A stretch of DNA of 31,022 bases from NCBI GenBank assembly GCA_964401705.1, contig CAYNZJ010000010.1, forward strand, positions 1-31,022, written 5' to 3'. The stretch is from 2-01-FULL-33-17 sp964401705 (GTDB lineage Bacteria; Patescibacteriota; Minisyncoccia; Phycocordibacterales; UBA9973). The notes beneath the pieces were generated by a model, which saw nothing but the letters and a program-made list of their open reading frames with translations, searched no databases and was not told the origin of the DNA. The position numbers and the translations under genes are program-made. Shown one piece after another: positions 27,457 to 31,022 of the stretch (positions are counted from its first letter, which is position 1; every line of letters starts with the position of its first letter).

Positions 27457-29991
27457 ATGTCCATCTATATCACACACAGAGACGGTACAAAAGAACCTTT
27501 TAATGCAGACCACATTAATCGTTCTATTGAAAGAGCGTGTTTCGGGTTAACTGATGTTACTGCTAAAGTAATGCAAATCGCAACCGAAACAGAACTAACT
27601 CTGTATGATGGTATAACGACAGACGAGCTGGATATTGCAACTATTAATGCTGCTCTTCAAAATGTCCAAGAAGACATTGAATTCGACAAAATCGCTACTC
27701 GTTTACTCTTAAAGGTTATTTATAAACATGTACTTGGGCCTTATGATGAAGCTGATTTTGAAAAGGTTCATAATGCTGGGTTTAAAACTTGTATACAAAA
27801 TGGTGTAGCTAATAAAGTATTCCACCCTAATCTAATAAATAAATTTGATCTTGATCGTCTAGGTAATTTTTTAAATACTGCAAATGATGAACTTTATTTT
27901 TATTCAGGGCTTTCATCAATGCAAAATCGTTACCTAACTAAAGGTATTGATGGCAATCCTGTTGAGACTCCACAATATTTTTGGATGCGTATTGCTATGG
28001 CAATGGCTGTAAATGAGTCTGACCCTAATATGTGGGCAGAAAAGTTTTATCAAAAAATGTCACGTCTTGAATACTTATCTGCTGGGTCAACTAATATTGG
28101 CGCGGGGACACTACGTTCAAGTCTTTCAAACTGTTATTTGATGGAAGTCCATGATGACATGGAACACATTGGTAAAACAGTTTCTGATGTTCTGCTTCTT
28201 TCCAAAGCAACCGGAGGTATTGGTCTTTCTGTTACTAAACTTCGTGCCGAAGGTTCTATCCTTTCATCTAACAATACTCAATCAAGCGGTCCAATTCCAT
28301 TTTTGCATATTATTGACTCGGCCGTTCGCGCGGTTCAGCGTGGTGGTAAGAAAAAAGGCGCATTGTGTTTCTACATGGAAAACTGGCATCTTAATTTCCA
28401 AGACTTTATTGATTTAAAACAAAATGCTGGGGATGATTACCGTCGTGCTCGTACTGCTAATACTGCTGTATTTATATCTGACGAATTCATGCGCCGTGTC
28501 AAAGCTGGGGAAGATTGGTATTTATTTGACCCAAATGAAGTTAAAGATTTAAATGAGCTTTACGGGGATGCTTTTGCAAAACGTTACAATGAATACTGCA
28601 TAATGGCAGAAAATGGTCAAATCAGAAATTGGAACAAAATCCCAGCTACCCAACAATACAAAAATATTCTTGTGTCACTTGAGACAACATCTCACCCATG
28701 GTTAACTTGGAAAGATACAATTAATTCTCGTGCACTTAATAATAATACTGGAACAATTCACTGCTCTAATTTGTGTACAGAAATTACACTTCCAACTGAC
28801 CGCAACAATATTGCTGTTTGTAATTTGATTTCTATTAACCTTTCTCGTCATATTAAAGATAAACAAATCGATTGGGCTCTTCTTGAAGAATCAGTTCGTC
28901 TTGCAACTCGCCAGTTGGATAATCTTATTGATGTTAATGAGCCACCAATAGTTGAAGCTCAACGTGCCGATGATGAAAACCGTGCTGTTGGTCTTGGTCT
29001 TATGGGATTTACAGATACAATCGAGCAATTAGGATTTTCTTATGAAGACCAAGGAGCTTATGATATTGCAGATAAAGTTTTTGAATTTATTTCATACTGC
29101 GCAATTGATGAATCAACAAATTTAGCTAAAGAGCGTGGTAGTTATAAAAATTTTGCAGGATCAGGATGGAGTCGGGGTATGGTACCAGTTGATACACTTG
29201 CAACTTTGGAATACGAACGTGGATTTGAATTAACTGTTCCAAAAGTCGCAAATATGATTAATCCAATAGTGGACTGGGATGCTTTGCGTGCAAAAGTTAA
29301 AAATGGAATCCGAAATGCAACATTAATGGCTATTGCACCAAATGCTAATATCGGGCTTGTAGCAGGAACATCTCCTGGTATTGACCCACGATTTGCGCAA
29401 ATGTTTTCTCGTAATAAAATTTCTGGTAAATATTTGGAGATCAATCCAAATCTTGTTAGTGCTCTTAAAGAACTTAATATTTGGGATAAGGTTCGTGATC
29501 AAATTTTAACTAACCAAGGTGATCTAGAAGCCATTGAATTAATTCCAGATCATATCAAACATATTTATAAAACATCTTTTTCTGTTTCGCCTTATGCATT
29601 TATCGAGGTTGCAGCAAGAGCTCAAAAATGGGTAGACCAAGCTATATCTCGAAATATGTATCTTGAAACTCGTGATATTGATGAAGTTATGAAAATCTAC
29701 AGCTCTGCTTGGGAAAAGGGTCTTAAGACCACATATTACCTTCATATGAAGCCTCGTCACACAGCTGAACAAAGTACTGTATCCGTTAACAAAGCACAAT
29801 CTATGGGCAAACTAGGATTTGGAGCACTCAAAGCAAAAGCCACGACGAGTGAAGTTGTTGAAAGTGTTTCAAATATAGAGACACCAACAGAAACCGAAGT
29901 TAAAGTTCCAACAAACGATGGACGACCAGCATTAAAGGTCCATGTTTCTGAAGACCCTCAAGATGCATTAATTTGTGAAAGTTGCCAATAA
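27457..29991 (+). CDS. nrdA: Class I ribonucleotide reductase, alpha subunit
   Basis: An 844-residue catalytic subunit that reduces ribonucleoside diphosphates. An N-terminal ATP-cone (about 1-90, starting YITHRDGTKEPFNADHIN) gives overall activity control by ATP/dATP. Active-site residues are in place: Cys226 (SNCYL) and Cys455 (AVCNL) form the redox pair, Asn438-Leu-Cys440-Thr-Glu442 carries the thiyl-radical Cys, and Tyr760-Tyr761 (TTYYLHMKP) relay the radical. The C-terminus ends Cys840-x-x-Cys843, the thiol shuttle re-reduced by thioredoxin or glutaredoxin. It is followed 24 nt later by nrdB. The gene has a long leader with a DnaA box. Confidence 0.95.
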   Translation: MSIYITHRDGTKEPFNADHINRSIERACFGLTDVTAKVMQIATETELTLYDGITTDELDIATINAALQNVQEDIEFDKIATRLLLKVIYKHVLGPYDEADFEKVHNAGFKTCIQNGVANKVFHPNLINKFDLDRLGNFLNTANDELYFYSGLSSMQNRYLTKGIDGNPVETPQYFWMRIAMAMAVNESDPNMWAEKFYQKMSRLEYLSAGSTNIGAGTLRSSLSNCYLMEVHDDMEHIGKTVSDVLLLSKATGGIGLSVTKLRAEGSILSSNNTQSSGPIPFLHIIDSAVRAVQRGGKKKGALCFYMENWHLNFQDFIDLKQNAGDDYRRARTANTAVFISDEFMRRVKAGEDWYLFDPNEVKDLNELYGDAFAKRYNEYCIMAENGQIRNWNKIPATQQYKNILVSLETTSHPWLTWKDTINSRALNNNTGTIHCSNLCTEITLPTDRNNIAVCNLISINLSRHIKDKQIDWALLEESVRLATRQLDNLIDVNEPPIVEAQRADDENRAVGLGLMGFTDTIEQLGFSYEDQGAYDIADKVFEFISYCAIDESTNLAKERGSYKNFAGSGWSRGMVPVDTLATLEYERGFELTVPKVANMINPIVDWDALRAKVKNGIRNATLMAIAPNANIGLVAGTSPGIDPRFAQMFSRNKISGKYLEINPNLVSALKELNIWDKVRDQILTNQGDLEAIELIPDHIKHIYKTSFSVSPYAFIEVAARAQKWVDQAISRNMYLETRDIDEVMKIYSSAWEKGLKTTYYLHMKPRHTAEQSTVSVNKAQSMGKLGFGALKAKATTSEVVESVSNIETPTETEVKVPTNDGRPALKVHVSEDPQDALICESCQ

Positions 29992-30015
29992 TTATAAGTT
30001 TAATAATATAAATAT

Positions 30016-31022
30016 ATGTTGTTAGGAAAACCAGAACCCAAAGATACATCTCTTCACCCTATGAAATACAAATGGGCATATGATTTGTATCAACAAGCAG
30101 TACGTAATACTTGGTTCCCACATGAAATCCCACTCGGGGAAGACATTAAAGACTGGAACGATATGACCGATGACGAGCGTCATGCAGTTAAATTCTTGAT
30201 GGCATTCTTTAACCCAGCCGAGCTTATTGTTAACCGAGCATTAGCATTGGGGGTATATCCATATCTTAAATCTCCAGAATGTCATTTGTACATTGCTAAA
30301 CAAATGTGGGAAGAAGCCAACCACTGTGTTGCTTTTGAATACGTACTGGAAACTTTCCCTATGGACCGTGAAGAAGTCTACAAAGTCCACACAATGACAC
30401 CTTCTATGGTGGCTAAAGAAGACTATATTAACAAATACCTTAAAAAAATGACCGAGGTAACTCTTGATATCGAAACTACCGAAGGCCGTAAAGAATTTAT
30501 CCGTAACCTTGTAGCTTATAACATTGTGATGGAAGGTATCTGGTTTTATTCTGGGTTTATGGTTATTTTCTCTTTCCGTCAGAGAAATAAATTAAGAAAC
30601 TTTGGTTCAATGCTTAACTGGGTACTGCGTGATGAATCACTGCATCTAAAATTTGGAATTAATCTTGTATTAAATATTCTTGAAGAGAATCCAGATTTGT
30701 TAACTGAAGATTTTGCTGATGAAGTTCGCAGTATCATAATCGAAGGTGTTAATTTAGAACTAGCTTATAACAAAGATTTATTCCCAAATGGAATTTTGGG
30801 TCTTAACTCGGAATATGTTAATCAATATGTAAAATATGTTGCTGACCGCCGATTAGAAGAACTAGGTATGGCAACAGAATACAATGTAACTAATCCTGCA
30901 AAATGGATGGCAACATCTACTGATGTGTTTGAACTTGTTAATTTCTTTGAACAGCAAAATACATCTTATGAAGTTGACGCCGGGGGACACAGTAAATCAG
31001 GGGACGAAGAAAAGAAAGACTA
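30016..31022 (+). CDS. nrdB: Class I ribonucleotide reductase, beta subunit, class Ic-like (3' end at window edge)
   Basis: 335 codons are visible; the window ends after TA of the next codon, probably a stop because the tail EEKKD is already disordered. It is a ferritin-like subunit that makes the radical for NrdA. Metal ligands by spacing are Glu69 (NPAE), Glu100 and His103 (WEEANH), Glu173 (MEGIWFYSG), Glu207 and His210 (RDESLH). The residue at the E. coli radical Tyr122 position (His+4) is Phe107. Glu as first ligand and Phe at the radical site match Chlamydia trachomatis R2 (Glu89, Phe127; the same 38-residue spacing), a class Ic Mn/Fe enzyme. A Tyr-free class Id or DOPA-type (Ie) protein is a less likely alternative. 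Confidence 0.93.
   Translation, partial: MLLGKPEPKDTSLHPMKYKWAYDLYQQAVRNTWFPHEIPLGEDIKDWNDMTDDERHAVKFLMAFFNPAELIVNRALALGVYPYLKSPECHLYIAKQMWEEANHCVAFEYVLETFPMDREEVYKVHTMTPSMVAKEDYINKYLKKMTEVTLDIETTEGRKEFIRNLVAYNIVMEGIWFYSGFMVIFSFRQRNKLRNFGSMLNWVLRDESLHLKFGINLVLNILEENPDLLTEDFADEVRSIIIEGVNLELAYNKDLFPNGILGLNSEYVNQYVKYVADRRLEELGMATEYNVTNPAKWMATSTDVFELVNFFEQQNTSYEVDAGGHSKSGDEEKKD

Noticed and set aside
1..31022. CRISPR array, prophage or restriction-modification genes
   Set aside because: I found no regularly spaced repeats, phage structural genes, methyltransferase or nuclease pairs in the window.

Overview
The window looks like part of a metagenome-assembled genome of a Candidate Phyla Radiation bacterium (Patescibacteria, most likely a Parcubacteria-type lineage). 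The signs are strong AT richness, very tight gene packing, almost no Shine-Dalgarno sequences, an S12 protein with a short internal insertion, and several small membrane proteins of the kind common in CPR genomes. TGA is used as a stop (end of the third Nudix gene), so the standard bacterial code fits. This placement is inference; the sequence carries no 16S gene.

Layout. 1-95: tail of a DEAD-box RNA helicase. 113-263: a small element with terminal inverted repeats. 294-5976: ABC exporter, an unknown 116-residue protein, malic enzyme, histidine phosphatase, PIF1-like helicase. 5977-6337: gene-free, rich in inverted repeats. 6338-8106: RRM protein, two-TM protein, tRNA-Arg (minus strand), RuvX/YqgF, stand-alone tRNA-binding domain. 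8143-13444: nucleotide and one-carbon island with a MazG-like pyrophosphohydrolase, a ThyA-family enzyme, a dCMP-deaminase-family enzyme, DHFR, serine hydroxymethyltransferase, a small conserved protein and three consecutive Nudix hydrolases. 13580-16669: small membrane proteins, MscL, an antiporter-like protein, an FKBP isomerase. 16670-17110: gene-free, with a 100-N gap. 17111-20200: rpsL-rpsG-fusA. 20287-23843: MacA/MacB-like export operon. 23902-24672: SIMPL protein. 24835-26126: secE, nusG, rplK. 26199-27155: two membrane proteins. 27457-31022: class I ribonucleotide reductase nrdA and nrdB.

How genes work together. The island could run dCTP (MazG-like) to dCMP, methylation by the ThyA-family enzyme with methylene-THF from GlyA, and deamination to dTMP, with DHFR recycling dihydrofolate. 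The reason for suspecting dCMP instead of dUMP is that the ThyA-family protein has Asp where thymidylate synthases have the uracil-reading Asn. The ribonucleotide reductase beta subunit has Phe at the radical-tyrosine position and the metal-ligand pattern of the Chlamydia class Ic type.

Regulation. At least a dozen transcription units have a TATAAT-like -10 box ending 6-8 nt before the ATG, which predicts leaderless mRNAs. Genes for ribosomal proteins, SecE, GlyA, the RRM protein and NrdA instead have 50-100 nt leaders, some with hairpins. A perfect DnaA box lies upstream of nrdA. The N gap is flanked by an identical 55-base sequence on both sides, which suggests that the gap is an assembly artefact.
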